64,000 bases of DNA from Rhinopomastus cyanomelas (GCA_013400115.1 VXBP01004148.1:1-64000), one strand, 5' to 3'; positions 1 to 11,075 are shown, counted from the stretch's first letter. The notes: generated by a model not told the origin, from the sequence alone. Translations and numbers: made by a program.

Positions 1-56
1 GGAAAGTAATCCCATCCTAGACAGCGCTGTAAGTTTTAAGTTGACAGTAAGTGATC

Positions 57-1995
57 ATAGAATCATAGAACCATAGAATCATCTTGGCTGGAAAGGACCT
101 CCAGGATCACCAAGTCCAGCCCTCATCCAAACATCTCCCTAACCTCTAGATCATGGCCTGAAGTACTCTAGCTACTCTGGTTTTAAACACCTCCAGGGAT
201 GGGAACGCCACCACCTCCCTGGGCAGCCTGTTCCAGTGCCCAACCACTCTCTCAGGAAAGAATTTCTTCCTAAGATCCAATCTAAACCTCCCCTGATGCA
301 ACTTGAGGCCATTTGCCCTTATTCTGTGACTAGTAATTTGGCAGAGAAGACCAGCACCAGCCTCACTACAACCTCCTTTTATGTAGCTGTAGAGAGTAAT
401 AAGGTCTCCTCTCAGCCTCTTCTCTCGGCTAAATAACCCCAGTTCCCTCAGCCACTCTTCACAGAGCCCGTTTTCCAGCCCTCTCCCCAGCCTCATTGCT
501 CTTCTCTGGACCCGCTCCAGCACCAAAATGTCTTTCTGATACTGTGGCACCTAAAACTGGACCCAATACTCAAGATGCGGTCTCACAAGTGCAGAGCACA
601 GGGGCATCATCACCTCTCTACTCCTACTGGTTACACTGTTCCTGATCCAGGCCAGGATGCAGTTGGCCTTCTTGGCCACCTGGGCACCCTGCTGGCCCCT
701 GTTCAGCCAGCTGTCAACTAAGACCCTCAGGTCCTTTTCTGCCAGGCAGCTCTACAGCCCCTCTTCCCCTAGCCCGTAGATGCTGGGGGTTGTTGTGACT
801 GAAGTGCATGACCCAGCACTTGGCTTTGTTGAACCTCATCCCACCGGCCTGAGTCCGTCACTCCAGCCTGTTCAAATTCCTCTGCAGTGCCTCCCTACCC
901 TCCAGCAGATCGACACTCCAACATCATTTCGTGTCATCTGCACATTTACTGAGCGTGCATTTGATTCCGTCATCCAGGTCATTGATAAAGATATTAAACA
1001 AGACTGGTCCCAACACTGAGCCCTGAGGGACACGGCTTGTGACCAGTCACCAGGTGGATTGAACTCCATTCACCATAACTATCTGGGTTTGGCCATCCAT
1101 CTAGTTTTTAACCCAGTGAAGAGTCCCCCTGTCTGAGCCATGAGCTGCCAGCTTCTCCAGCAGAAGGCTGTGGGAAACGGGAAGACAACATTCACTGCTT
1201 TTCCCTCATCCACCAGGCAAGTACCTGGTCATAGAAGATCAGGTTGGTTAAACAGGACTTAGCCTTCATGAACCCATGTTGGCTGGGCCTGATCCCCCTG
1301 TTGTCCTGCACTTGCTGCATGATCACCCCCAAGATGATCTGTTCCGTAGTCTTCCCTGGTACCAGAGGTCAGACTGACAGCCCTGTAGTTTCCTGGATCC
1401 TCCCTTCTGCCCTTCTTGAACAAACATTGGCAAGTTGCCAGTCATCTGGGACCTCTCCTATTAACCAAAACTTCTGATAAATGATGAAGAGAAGCTTGGC
1501 AAGTTCCACTGCCAGCTCTCTCAGCACTCTTGGGTGGATCTCATCCACCTGAGACTTATGAGTGTCCAGTTGGCTTGGTAGGTCATACACTACTATGTCT
1601 TGGATTATGAGGGGACTACGCTGATCTCCAATCCTATCTTCCAGCTCAGAGGACTGAATACCATGAGGATATCTGGTCTGACTACTGAACACTGGGGCAA
1701 AGAAGGCACTAAGTACCTCAGGCTTTTCCTCATCCATGATAGCAATGTTCCCCCTTGCATCTGATAAAGGATGGAGACTCTCCCTGGTTCTTTTTTTGTT
1801 GTTAATATATTTGTAAAAACACTTTTTATTACCTCTTGTGGCGGTGGTCAGGCTGAGTTCTAGCTCAGCTTTTGCCTCCCTAATGTTCTTTCTCACTAAA
1901 TCCCTATCCTTTTCTTGAGTAGCCTGTCCCATCTTCCAAAGGTAAGAACTTCCTATGTTGCAGCAGAGCTCCCCATTCAGCCAGGCTGGTCATTT
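57..1995 (-). mobile_element. CR1 LINE, long decayed copy (3' end to start of RT region)
   Basis: It begins on the low side with octamer-type CR1 3' termini (AATCATAGAA repeats) and runs about 1.9 kb into ORF2. Minus-strand fragments show the CR1 ORF2 C-terminal block (146-550: LERVQRRAMRLGRGLE...), the region after the RT active site (872-1069) and the segment upstream of RT (1369-1932: MGQATQEKDRDLVRKNIREAKAELEL, KCFYKYINNKK). Homology continues to the AWLNGEL-like block near 1990. Several frameshifts and stops make it non-functional. It is one of the longest copies here and clearly old. Confidence 0.92.
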
Positions 1996-3083
1996 TCCCC
2001 ACCAGTTTTTACATCAGGTGTAAGGTGGCAAATGTGCACCAATCCTCGTCATGTTTAGGACTACAGTGCAATGTGGGAAATACGTGCTTGGTTGCCAAGG
2101 CTCTGGAAACCTCACCCTTTATCTGAAAGTAAGAAGGTGTGATTTATTTTCCTGGAGTTAATTGTCTTATCTACATAATTATTATGCATGTGAGTTTAAG
2201 CTTCAAGGGTGCTTTTTGAGGGTCTTTGGGGTTAGTTGTTCTTCATCATTTCTGCTATTAGTGTCTGATAGCTGACCTTTTGTACGTGTGGGAATTTCCT
2301 GGCTTACTCAGCAGACTTTTGAGCCTGTCAGTGTGACCTCTAATGTGTGATAAGAAGCCCTCAGCTTCTTATCTTTATGTTCCTTTTCTCCTGTAAGAGA
2401 AAGTCTCTGTCCTTCAAGGCCCCACCCTGCTTCACCAGGTTTTGTCACCTTTTATGGTTCTTTATCTCTCTTGCTGCATCCTTGTGTTTATCATTATTTT
2501 ACGAGACTTGTGCTTTAATAGTCCTTGAGAAAACAGTCATCAGCTCTTTGAGCCCCCCGTGCAATTAGCTTGTTTACATGGCCTGCAGGACATCTGGAAG
2601 TTACAAATCATCGGTCACATTTCATTATCTCCCCTTTTGAAACTTATAAAGTCTTTTCATATCCCTGTAGGTTTCACCCCTCTTGATTAAAGTTACATAT
2701 ATTCCTGCAACGAGGTGACAGGTGAGATCAGGTGTGATCTAGTCTCTGGTGCTGAGTAGCCAAAAGAGTAATTGGACTGACACAAGCAGTAAAAATGAGT
2801 GAAGCTACATATCATGCCATTTGACCTTGGAATTTAACCCAGGACTTTGCCAATTTCACCTAGGAATGAGGAAGGAATTGTTCAGTTCTTTCTGAAAACT
2901 GGAGAAGCTATCAAAGGCTCTTTCCATACAATCAGAAGTAGGGCTCTCTTGTTTGCATTGTAAGAGAATGTAAAGCTTTCTTCAGCTGCTTTAGGCTGAA
3001 TATGAGAAGGTGGAGTGACCTCATCCCAGACTGTGGGGCAGAATTATCCCACAGCCCTTTTGGAGAGTCAAAAACACAGAACA
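1996..3083. other. Intergenic stretch, nothing recognised
   Basis: AT-rich, apparently unique sequence downstream of ZFAND3 with no gene, RNA or repeat I can support. The 73-aa plus ORF at 2347 looks like chance. Confidence 0.5.
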
Positions 3084-3342
3084 GAATCATAGAATCATTA
3101 GGGATTGGAAGGGATCTCGAAAGATCATCTAGTCCAATCCCCCTGCCACAGCAGGATCACCTAGACCAAGTCTTAAATGTCTCCAGTGAAGGAGACTCCA
3201 CAGCCTCCATGGGGAGCCTGTTCCAGGGCTCCCTCACTGGGAAGAAGTTCCTTCTCATATTTATGTGGAACCTCCTATGTTCTAGCTTACAACCATTGCC
3301 CCTTGTCCTATCACTAGATGACATTGGCTCCATCCTCCTGAC
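3084..3342 (-). mobile_element. CR1 LINE 3' fragment
   Basis: It has the octamer end, the conserved 3' UTR block (GGATTGGAAGGGATCTCGAA, ATCATCTAGTCCAATCCCCC) and the ORF2 C-terminus to the CCATCCTCCTGACA block. It belongs to the low-divergence CR1 type that recurs throughout the window. It is 5' truncated near 3342. Confidence 0.9.
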
Positions 3343-3400
3343 ATGAATCACAGAACAATAGGGTTTGGAAGGGACCTCGAAAGACCATCCAAGTCCAGTC
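3343..3400 (-). mobile_element. CR1 3'-end stub (~55 bp)
   Basis: Only the octamer end and the first ~50 bp of the CR1 3' UTR (GGTTTGGAAGGGACCTCGAA) are present. It abuts the 5' end of one CR1-like repeat and the 3' tail of the next, an extreme 5' truncation. Confidence 0.8.
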
Positions 3401-3555
3401 ACAGAATCACAGAATGTTACAGGTTGGAAAGCACTTCTGAAGATCATCTAAGTCCAACTTCCACTGCTGGAGCAAATGGGGTACCCAGACTGTCTCCCAT
3501 CCAAGTACCTACCAGGCTCAACCTTGTTTAGCTAATCCAAGATTCTGTCTCTGTG
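3401..3555 (-). mobile_element. 5S-rRNA-derived SINE with CR1-like 3' tail
   Basis: Read on the minus strand, 3550-3477 resembles the internal and 3' half of vertebrate 5S rRNA, including an exact 17-nt match to its C box (GTACTTGGATGGGAGAC) and a recognisable A-box/intermediate-element part (TTAGCTAAACAAGGTTGAGCCTGG). It is followed at once by a CR1 3' end (GTTGGACTTAGATGATCTTC ... two ATTCTGTG octamers). A polymerase III promoter-containing head with a LINE-matched tail is the architecture of a SINE. The 5' end of the 5S part is missing or too diverged. No second copy was seen in the window. Confidence 0.7.
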
Positions 3556-3636
3556 TCTCTTCACCCACTCCTCCCCCTATCAGATGGCTTTCTGCCTGGC
3601 ACTTGTGGCAGTCAGAAACCACAATCAATTACACAG

Positions 3637-4400
3637 AATCATACAATTTTAGAATGGCCTGGGTTGGAAGAGACCTCCAAAGGCCATCCCGTCCCATACT
3701 CCTGCAGTCAGCTGGGACAGCCTCAACTACGTCAGGTTGCCCAGAGTCTTGTTCAGCCTCACCCTGAAGATCTCCAGAGACGGGACCTCAACCACTTCCC
3801 TGCGCAACCTGTTCCAGTGTTCAACACCCCTCCTGCTAAAGAACATCTTCCTAACATCCTGTTTCTATCTGCCCTTCTCTAACGTGAAACCACTGCCCCT
3901 CATCCTATCACTCCAGGCCTTTGTAAACAGTCCCCCTGCAGCCTTCTAGTAACCCCTTTTAGGGACTGGAAGGTAACTATCAGGTCGCCCCAGAGCCTTG
4001 TCTTCTCCAGCTTCCTCAGCCTGTCCTTGCAGCAGAAGTGCTCCAGCCCCCTGATTATTTTCATTGCCTCCTCTGGTCCCACTCCATCAGGTCCTCATCC
4101 TTCTTGTCTTGGGGGCTCCAGTGTTGGTCGCAGGACTGCAGGTGAGGTGTCACCAGAGCAGAGCAGAGCAGAGCAGAGCAGAGCAGAGCAGAGCAGAGCA
4201 GAGCAGAGCAGAGGGGCAGAATCCCCTCTCTCAATCTGCTGGCCACACTTCTTTTGATGCGGCCCAGGACACTGTTAGCCTTGGAGGTTGCAAGCACACA
4301 CTGTCTGATCCTGGCCAGCTTCTCATCCACCAGCTCCTCAAGTCATTTTCCTCAGGCTTGCTCTCTATCCCCTCCTCCCCCAGCCTGGACTGATAGTGAA
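3637..4400 (-). mobile_element. CR1 LINE 3' fragment with internal microsatellite expansion
   Basis: It starts with octamer-like sequence and the 3' UTR block (GGCCTGGGTTGGAAGAGACC), then the ORF2 C-terminal region with the variant CR1 block around ACTGGAAGGTAACTATCAGG, reaching the SALVRPHLE-equivalent region and about 150 bp beyond. A GAGCA repeat sits in the SALV codons (4156-4213). Confidence 0.9.
4156..4213. repeat. (GAGCA)n microsatellite
   Basis: Eleven perfect GAGCA units (4156-4210) plus a partial unit. They arose inside the CR1 ORF2 sequence that normally reads CAGAGCAGAG, so replication slippage is the likely origin. The repetitive ORFs across it (EQSRA.. / LCSAL..) are artefacts of the repeat. 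Confidence 0.97.
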
Positions 4401-5997
4401 GATATGCTCCTATCATATAGGATGATGATGTTTCTGTTTGAATAGTCCATCCTGTTCCCACACTAACTTCACCAGCCAAGCTCAAGTCTTCCTTGAACTA
4501 GGGGAGTATCTGGAGCTGGCTGGGAGCTGGCTGCTGAAAACTCTTTGGCTTGGTTCAGTGTGAAGACTTGCAAGACAAAGCACGAAGCGTTGCCTGTGGC
4601 CTGCAGTCTGTCTGCTCAGCAGATAACAAAGAGGATGGGTGACTGCTGTAAGCGAGTGTCACAAATACATTTTTGTTGATATTTTGCTGTTGGTTTTATA
4701 TCCTTTCCCTCCACTTCCTTGGTTTATCTTCTTTCCATGACAGTTTTGCCCCTGGGAATTGGGGATTATTTGCTAGGGTGGTGAGTTCAGATCCTTCCCA
4801 AGCCATTCTTATAATCCTCACTGTCTCTGTGAAGATCAGCCAAGCAGGAAGGTGTGAATAGAAATACTGGCGAGCAGATGTGGAGAGGAAAGGCTTGCAG
4901 CAACAGAGATGATTTTTGCAGTGGCACAAATAGTTCTGATCTCTTCTGCTTGTTTCAGCTCTTCATCAACACCTTGTATTCTCAGGACACGTCACTTCAT
5001 TATTTGTCACTGGATGGAAAAATCAGAATTCCACTGAATTAAAAATAGAGCTGCAAATGGGTTTGATCTCAGTGGCATCTGAGGCCGAGGAACAAGATTA
5101 ATTCCCCTTAATTAAATGTTAATTGATGTCTGAGCATGCCTATTCCTAGAAACAGTGAGACCACATCTAGCATAGCTAGCACCATTGGAATTGCATTGTC
5201 TGCCCTTTGTGCTCAGAACTGGAGGAAGGGGAACTTACCAGGTATCTGTGTCTAAACTGAACAGTGGGGGATGTGATGAAACGAGCAGAAACTCATTTGA
5301 ATTGGTACAATCTGGTGCACAGAGTATTGCAGAAGCACTCTGGGTTTGTTTGTTAAATGTGCACTCGCTTTATTTTCATTTCACTGCTGGTCAAGTCTGC
5401 ATGAGATTCACATCAGAAGCAAGTACAAAGGTTTATTACAAATTGATGAAATATCTGATAAGGAAAAAAACCCCAGAGGTCTTCTTTGGCCCTTGGAAAA
5501 TCGTGTACTAAAAGTTGTGATTAAATGGAATAAGAGGTCACTGACTCTAGTCTCTTACCTACTGTGTGTAACAGCTTCAGCTACATCCATTTCAGAAATG
5601 AAATTCGTTTTCTGGGCTGCCTATGCCTTGTGCGTGAGCGCCTTGCACGGAGAATATTTCATTTGGTTTCCACTTTACAGCACAGTAAAAATCTTTTTCA
5701 ACTAGAATAGATGCTAGCCCTGGATACTGAAGTGCTGAATGCAATCATAAATCCAGTGCATCACTAGCTTGACTTTCATCCAAGAGTCTCAAAGAGCTTT
5801 ATAAACATCAAGTCATCTTTCCAGCATGCCCATCACAACTGGAGAGCGTTACCACTGTCCCACAGCTATTACTATTAATTTCTATAACTGCATTTAAGAG
5901 CTCCAGTTAGACTTGAGCTCCATCCCAAGTTTGATGGAACAGAGTGGCACAAGACAAAGATAGAAGGGGAAAGAAAAAGTGCAACTTGGGAAACGTA
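4401..5997. other. Intergenic stretch, nothing recognised
   Basis: Unique-looking sequence. The ORFs of 108 and 119 aa at 5185-5705 overlap in different frames and show no domain or splice context. Confidence 0.5.
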
Positions 5998-6172
5998 GCA
6001 AGGCACTGCAACAGGCTGCCCAGAGAGTGTGTGGGGTCTCCTCCTGTGGGGCATTCCAAACCTGCCCAGATGTGTTTCTGTGTGATCTTCTTTAGGTGAA
6101 TCTGCACTACCAATGGGGTTGGACTAGATGATCTTCAGAGGTCCCTTCCAACCGCTACCATTCTGTGATTGT
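5998..6172 (+). mobile_element. CR1 LINE 3' fragment
   Basis: Plus-oriented CR1: ACAGGCTGCCCAGAGAG, TTGGACTAGATGATCTTCAG, GGTCCCTTCCAACC and an ATTCTGTG end. About 175 bp, moderately diverged. Confidence 0.85.
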
Positions 6173-6939
6173 GTTTCCAGTGTTGGAGACCAAGGTCTGT
6201 CCATCTAGTGTCAAGTACCTTGTGGGCAGCGCAGCCAAGATGAGACCTGAACCAATGTTTCAATGACTCTTTGGATCTCACTGCGTGACCGCTTCCATGC
6301 TTAAAGGACATCACAGGAAGGGTTTGTCAAAGGTATGCTTAGCTTGATGAGCAGTTAAGTTTGCCTCAGTGGCAGGAGAAAAATGTGTAGAATGAAGGTA
6401 ACTGAACTGTGAAGGAGCGAAGACAGTTGCTTTACGTGTGCTAGCAATGCAAATGGAACCACTGGCTGAGGAAAACAGCATCCGGCCCCTTGCTCTAACA
6501 GAGCTGTCAACAAACTGCAATGTGGGCAGTAGGTGTTAGGGCTCTCTGTACTCTGTGCTCATGTCCATTCTGTGTGCTGTTTCCAGACATGCTTAGTGAG
6601 GACCTTTCTGCAGAAAAATGAAAGTACTGACACCTCTGCATGTCACGTATTTTATAGGGCCTGGTCTCCTGCAGTTAGAGCAATCAAACTGCATATGGTG
6701 TGAAGAAAGAGCTCTTCTGATGGTTCCAAAACTGCAGAAGCAGTTTTACGAAGCAGTATCTGGCACATTTAGGTTGTGCAGTGGTTCTTGAAGCCTTCTG
6801 GTGGGTCACTCAGGCTTACCCTTGCATTCTTTTTGTAGTCTAACTGGGTCACTGATTTTGATGAAAGGAAGAACTTGTTTCTGTGATTTCCTCCTAGCCC
6901 AGTGGCCATTAACCAGAACCAATCAGTGGCAATTAATAA
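6173..6939. other. Stretch between two CR1s, nothing recognised
   Basis: This is where the internal part of the ERV at 7183-8045 might be expected. No gag- or pol-like motif is visible. Confidence 0.45.
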
Positions 6940-7182
6940 CAGAATCACAGAATCATGGAACAGTAGGGATTAGAAGGGACCTCCAAAGATCATCTAGTCC
7001 AATCCCCCTGCCACAGCAGAATCACCTAGATCAAGTTGCACAGGAACATGTCCAGGAGAGTTTTAAACATCTCCAGAGAAGGAGACTCTACAACCCCCTT
7101 GGGAAGCCCCTTCCAGTGCTCTGCCACCCTCACTGGGAAGAAGTTCCCTTTCATATTAATGTTCCAGCTTGCACCCATTGCC
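6940..7182 (-). mobile_element. CR1 LINE 3' fragment abutting ERV remnant
   Basis: It has the CR1 octamer end and 3' block (GGGATTAGAAGGGACCTCCA, ATCATCTAGTCCAATCCCCC). It is 5' truncated exactly where the ERV leader sequence (7183) begins, so one element interrupted or joined the other. Confidence 0.88.
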
Positions 7183-7235
7183 CTGTAGTGGGTTGAAACT
7201 AAAAGTGCTTTGCTCCCAGGTTTCAGCACCAATTT
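7183..7235 (-). mobile_element. ERV leader with tRNA-Phe-type primer binding site
   Basis: The 18 nt at 7214-7231, read on the minus strand, are TGGTGCTGAAACCTGGGA. They complement the 3' end of tRNA-Phe at 16 of 18 positions, and both differences are C-to-T at former CpG sites. The PBS lies 4 nt past the LTR's terminal CA, as expected. About 30 nt of leader remain before the sequence ends in CR1; no gag or pol is recognisable beyond. Alternatively the LTR itself runs to 7183, since the minus strand ends there in CCCACTACA, and the PBS match is fortuitous. Confidence 0.55.
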
Positions 7236-8045
7236 TGTGGTGGGTTCAGGACCACAATTTAAGATACAAGAAAGGAAAACAAAGCAGTGAGGTCTTGATG
7301 ACATCTCGGATAAATTTGCCAGACAATGGATAGCTCAGGGAAACTGCAGAAAGGTTTATTAACACTATAACTATATACAGAATGGGAGAAAAGGTTACGC
7401 AAGTCGGTGCACACAAACTAGGAACTGTGTCATAAATACCATCACACAATCTGAGAAAAATATAATGGGAGATGACTATAGTTTGGGCCTTGGTTCTTCT
7501 TTCAGTTTAGAGACCTGGGAAAGAGAGCATGTCAGTCTGGGATGGCCTGAGTTTCTCAGCGCTCACACCTGCATCCCTCAGTGCAGCAGCAAGCAACCCA
7601 GTCTCTGTCTTTCAGATCCAAGGTTTAAGGATTCCTGAGTCCTTCTGCTTTCTTCAGCCAAGCACGAAGGAATTCTCCCCCAAAACTTAAGCGTCCCCAG
7701 TCTTTTCTCAGCAGCAGAAATGACAAACAGCATCTCCTCCCTCTGATCAGTCTTTCCAAAATGGCGGCTGCCCAGCCACATGGCCCCGGCCACGTGCAGG
7801 ATCCAAAATGGAGACCGACCGCATGGCTGCGTCAGCAGGGCCACACCCCGCCCACACTCCACACGTGGCCAAGAGGGTCTTTCAAAGATCCTCTCCTCTC
7901 CCTCTGCTGTCTCAGCTCCAGGAGGAAGAAAGAGTACCGCCCCAGCTCACCGCGATGCGGCAGAGTGTTCCGTGGGGGAGGTCGTGATGACGAGTCTGCA
8001 CCAGTCTTGCTTCTCTGGTCCGGGTGTGGTGCGGCAGCGGCCACA
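7236..8045 (-). mobile_element. Endogenous retrovirus LTR (minus orientation)
   Basis: About 810 bp bounded by TGTGG...CCACA termini. An AATAAA signal lies on the minus strand at 7355-7360, about 120 bp from the LTR's 3' end, as expected for R/U5. A GC-rich, CpG-containing block lies at ~7750-8045 in the U3 part. It is followed by a PBS-like sequence (7214-7231). No matching second LTR, target duplication or coding region was found, so it is a truncated provirus or LTR remnant. Short ORFs across it (7578-7862, 7761-8126) show no retroviral motifs. Confidence 0.6.
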
Positions 8046-9369
8046 GTCTGCTTTTTGAGTAGTTTTCCTCTAGCGTCTAGCTACTTCCAGCAGTGCAGAC
8101 AGGTCCAGGTCATCCCTGATGTATGACAATGCACGCACCCAAGCCACTGACAGTACAGCTTTCTGTAGACTATAAACAACTAAATTGTAAACCACACTGC
8201 TAGATCCCAGGTCTTCTGAGTTGGGTGTCCCACTGCTTCTCTCAAGTCCCACACCTCCCAGAGCTCCCACAGTTTGCTAGAGGCTTCCTTTGCTCCAGGA
8301 CTGCAGCTGTGGCTGCTGTCTCCCCTCTCTGATAGTTAGTGCGGGTTCCTCTGCCCTTCCACTCCATTACTGCTGGCAGAACGTGCTGCTGAGGCCAGCC
8401 TTGGTGGTTGCAGCTTGTGAGCTACTCAGAACTTGGTACTCCTGCCTAGCATCAGCAATGGACTTACGTGGCTGCTGTGTCAGAGAGCGGAGGGTGATGA
8501 ATCTCGGTCTGTGATTCCTGCATCATGTAAACTCTCTGTGCTCGAGAAATTCCTCTTATGAAGCCTGTGCTCCTTGTATTCAGCGATGTCATCCTGGACT
8601 TTAAAACCCCAGAGACTTTGTGCTCTAGGGAAATATCTTTCAACCCAAGGATCGTGGACAAAACACAACAACGTGACTTGGAAGGACTGGTTGTTGATTA
8701 GTCCTCATTCTCTCTAGTGACCTTGCAGGAAGTTATGTGACCTGGCTGGGACTTGCACAGGTGAAGATACTGCAGGTGACTGCCCGTTAGCATCCCTGGA
8801 TGCTGTTTTCCTTTTCCATATCCTGTTTGTCCATTCCAGTTCACATCTTCCTGTTAGGTTATAATATTTGAGCCTCATTCTGATGCAGTGGGATTTTACA
8901 GCTGTTTCAGTGCTTGTCTGGGGCAGTAATCGCTGCCACACATTGCAGATGTTGGTCTCTTTGAAGATGTCACTAAAGATGAAGACCTACTTCGCTGGCA
9001 ATGAGCCAAGGCTAGGAAAGAGACACTGTTCATAGATCAGAGTGGTATTTTACCTGGCATGCTGACAGACTACCAGAGGCAGCTCTGCTGACTTCTGTGA
9101 GGTTATGCAGGTTCAAGTCTGGTCAGCTCTTGGGAGGGAGAAAACTAAGGGAAAATCCTGTGCTGCAAGGAGTGTTGGTTCTTGATGGAGGAGCTGTTGT
9201 TCCCCTCTCTTCAAGGGAACACTTCACTTCTGTATGATAAGAGGGGATGTTTCCCTTCCAAAAGTGCTGTCATTCACAAATGGTATGAAAAAGGCTTTTG
9301 GTTCGTGCTGCAGTTGAAAACTTCCCAAGGCACCAAGAGTCACATTATGCATGACCTGTTTGAATTTCC
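8046..9369. other. Intergenic stretch, nothing recognised
   Basis: Flank of the LTR on its 5' side. Short ORFs lack recognisable motifs. Confidence 0.5.
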
Positions 9370-10023
9370 ACAGAATCACTGCCGTTGGAAGGGACCTCAA
9401 GAGGCCATCCAGTCCAGCTCCTCACCCAAAGCAGGATCACCCAGAGCACAGTGCACAGAGATGCATTCAGGGGCAGTTGAGTATCTCCAGAGCAGGAGAC
9501 TCCCTAACCTCTCTGGGCAGCCTGGCCAGGCCTGGAGACTTGCACAGGAAACAAGTTTGTCCTGAATGAAACCTCCTGTGTCCCAGCTTGTGCCCAGTGC
9601 TCCTTGTCCTGTCACTGGGCACAACTAGAAACAGGCTGGCACCCTTCTCCCTACAGCCACTCTGCAGATAGTTGTAGGTGTAGGTCAGGGCTCCTGTCAG
9701 CATTCTCCAGGCTAAACAATCCTCTTTCAATCTTTCTCCATAAGACAGATGCTCTGGGTCTCCTGTCATTTTCATTGCCCTTTGCTGGACTCTCTCCAGT
9801 AATTCCCTGTCTCTCTTGAACTGGGAAGCACAGAACTGGACCCAGTACTCCAGATGTGGCCTCAGCAGGGCAGAGTAGAGGTGAGAGATGACTCCTCTAG
9901 ACCTGCTGGCCACACACTTCTTACTGAACCTCAGAATCCCACTGGCCTTCTTGGCAGCAAGGGCACACTGTGGGCTCATGGCCAGCTCACTGTCCATCAG
10001 GACTCCAAGGTCTTTCTCTCCCA
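9370..10023 (-). mobile_element. CR1 LINE fragment (ORF2 C-terminus and 3' end)
   Basis: The minus strand encodes a continuous CR1 ORF2 C-terminal stretch: GEKDLGVLMDSELAMSPQCA, KKASGILRF, SRSRGVISHLYSALLRPHLE and KRDRELLERVQQRAMKM. Its own 5' end meets a plus-oriented CR1 fragment head to head near 10023. Confidence 0.9.
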
Positions 10024-10133
10024 GGCTTCTTCTCCCCCTGTACTCTGCCCTGGTGAGACCGCATCTGGAGTATTGTGNCAGATGATCTTTCGACGTCCCT
10101 TCCAATCCCTAATGATTCTATGACTCTATGATA
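10024..10133 (+). mobile_element. CR1 LINE pieces joined across a 1-N gap
   Basis: Left of N10078 is plus-strand CR1 ORF2 (LPLYSALVRPHLEYC). Right of it is the extreme CR1 3' end (AGATGATCTTTCGACGTCCC ... ATTCTATGACTCTATG). The ~600 bp that normally separate these blocks are missing, so the N marks an unresolved join. Confidence 0.85.
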
Positions 10134-10539
10134 CTAGAAAGAATTATAGGCGGAACAAAGACAACAGGTCCTTACTTTTGACAGGACCATGGATCAAACA
10201 GTCTAAAACACAAGGAAGAAGACACTGGCTGTGCAGTGTCACTTAGGAAAGTTACAGAATTTGTAGCCAACTGCTGAATTAGTATTTTCCTTCATGCCAT
10301 GAGGGTACTGAAGGCAAACGTACACATGCAGACAGAATAAATGTGGGACCTACGGCTGCTGTCCGTGTGATACTCCCCACAGTGCAGGATCCATGCAAAG
10401 CTGGGATGGGCGCATCAGGTAGCTCTTATTTTACAGTTCCAGTGTAGACACAACTAGTTGTGCTACCTGTCCTGGTTAACTTGAATTCTTGGCTTCCTCT
10501 TGGATCTCAGTACCTTTCTCAGCCTGCTAACTGTAGTCT
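10134..10539. other. Intergenic stretch, nothing recognised
   Basis: No supported feature between two CR1 copies. Confidence 0.5.
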
Positions 10540-11075
10540 CATAAAACTGTTGATGCTGGAAAAGACCTTTAAGATCACTGAGTCAAACTATCAACTCTAC
10601 CAAGACCACCACTAAGCCCTGTCCTTTAGCTCCAGATCTATGAGCCCTTTTCTAAACACATGCAGGGGTGGCGATTCAACCCCCTCCTTGGGCAGCCTGT
10701 TCCAGGGCCTGAAGACCCTTTCAATAAAGAAGTTTTTCCGAATGTCCAAACTAAACTTCCCCTGGTGCAACTCAAGGCCATTTCCTCTTGTCCCATCACT
10801 TGTTACTTGTTGGTGAGAAGAGACCAACCCTCACCTCTCTACACCCTCCTTTCAGGTAGTTGTAGACAGCAATAAGGTCTCCCCTCAGCCTCCTTTTCTG
10901 CAGACTGACCAGCCCCAGCTCCCTTAGCTGCTCCTCACAAGGTCTGTTCTCCAGACCCTTGCCCAACCTTATTACCCTTCTTTGGATCCACTCCAGCTCC
11001 TCAATGTCCTTCTTGCTCTGAAGTGCCCAGAGCTGACCCTGCTACTCAAGGTGTGGCCTCACCACTGGGGCAAAT
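10540..11075 (-). mobile_element. CR1 LINE fragment, older type
   Basis: Minus CR1: TGATGCTGGAAAAGACCTTT 3' block, then an ORF2 C-terminal part (SDGTRGNGLELHQGKFSLDI) to the GGTGTGGCCTCACC block. It belongs to a more diverged CR1 type than the GGGATTGGAAGGGACC copies. Confidence 0.88.

Noticed and set aside
4027..4393. Repetitive ORFs EQSRA... / LCSAL...
   Set aside because: They are translations of the GAGCA microsatellite within a CR1.
7761..8126. GC-rich ORFs (Arg/Pro-rich) as a CpG-island gene
   Set aside because: They fall inside the LTR U3-like region, overlap in several frames, and have no recognisable domain.
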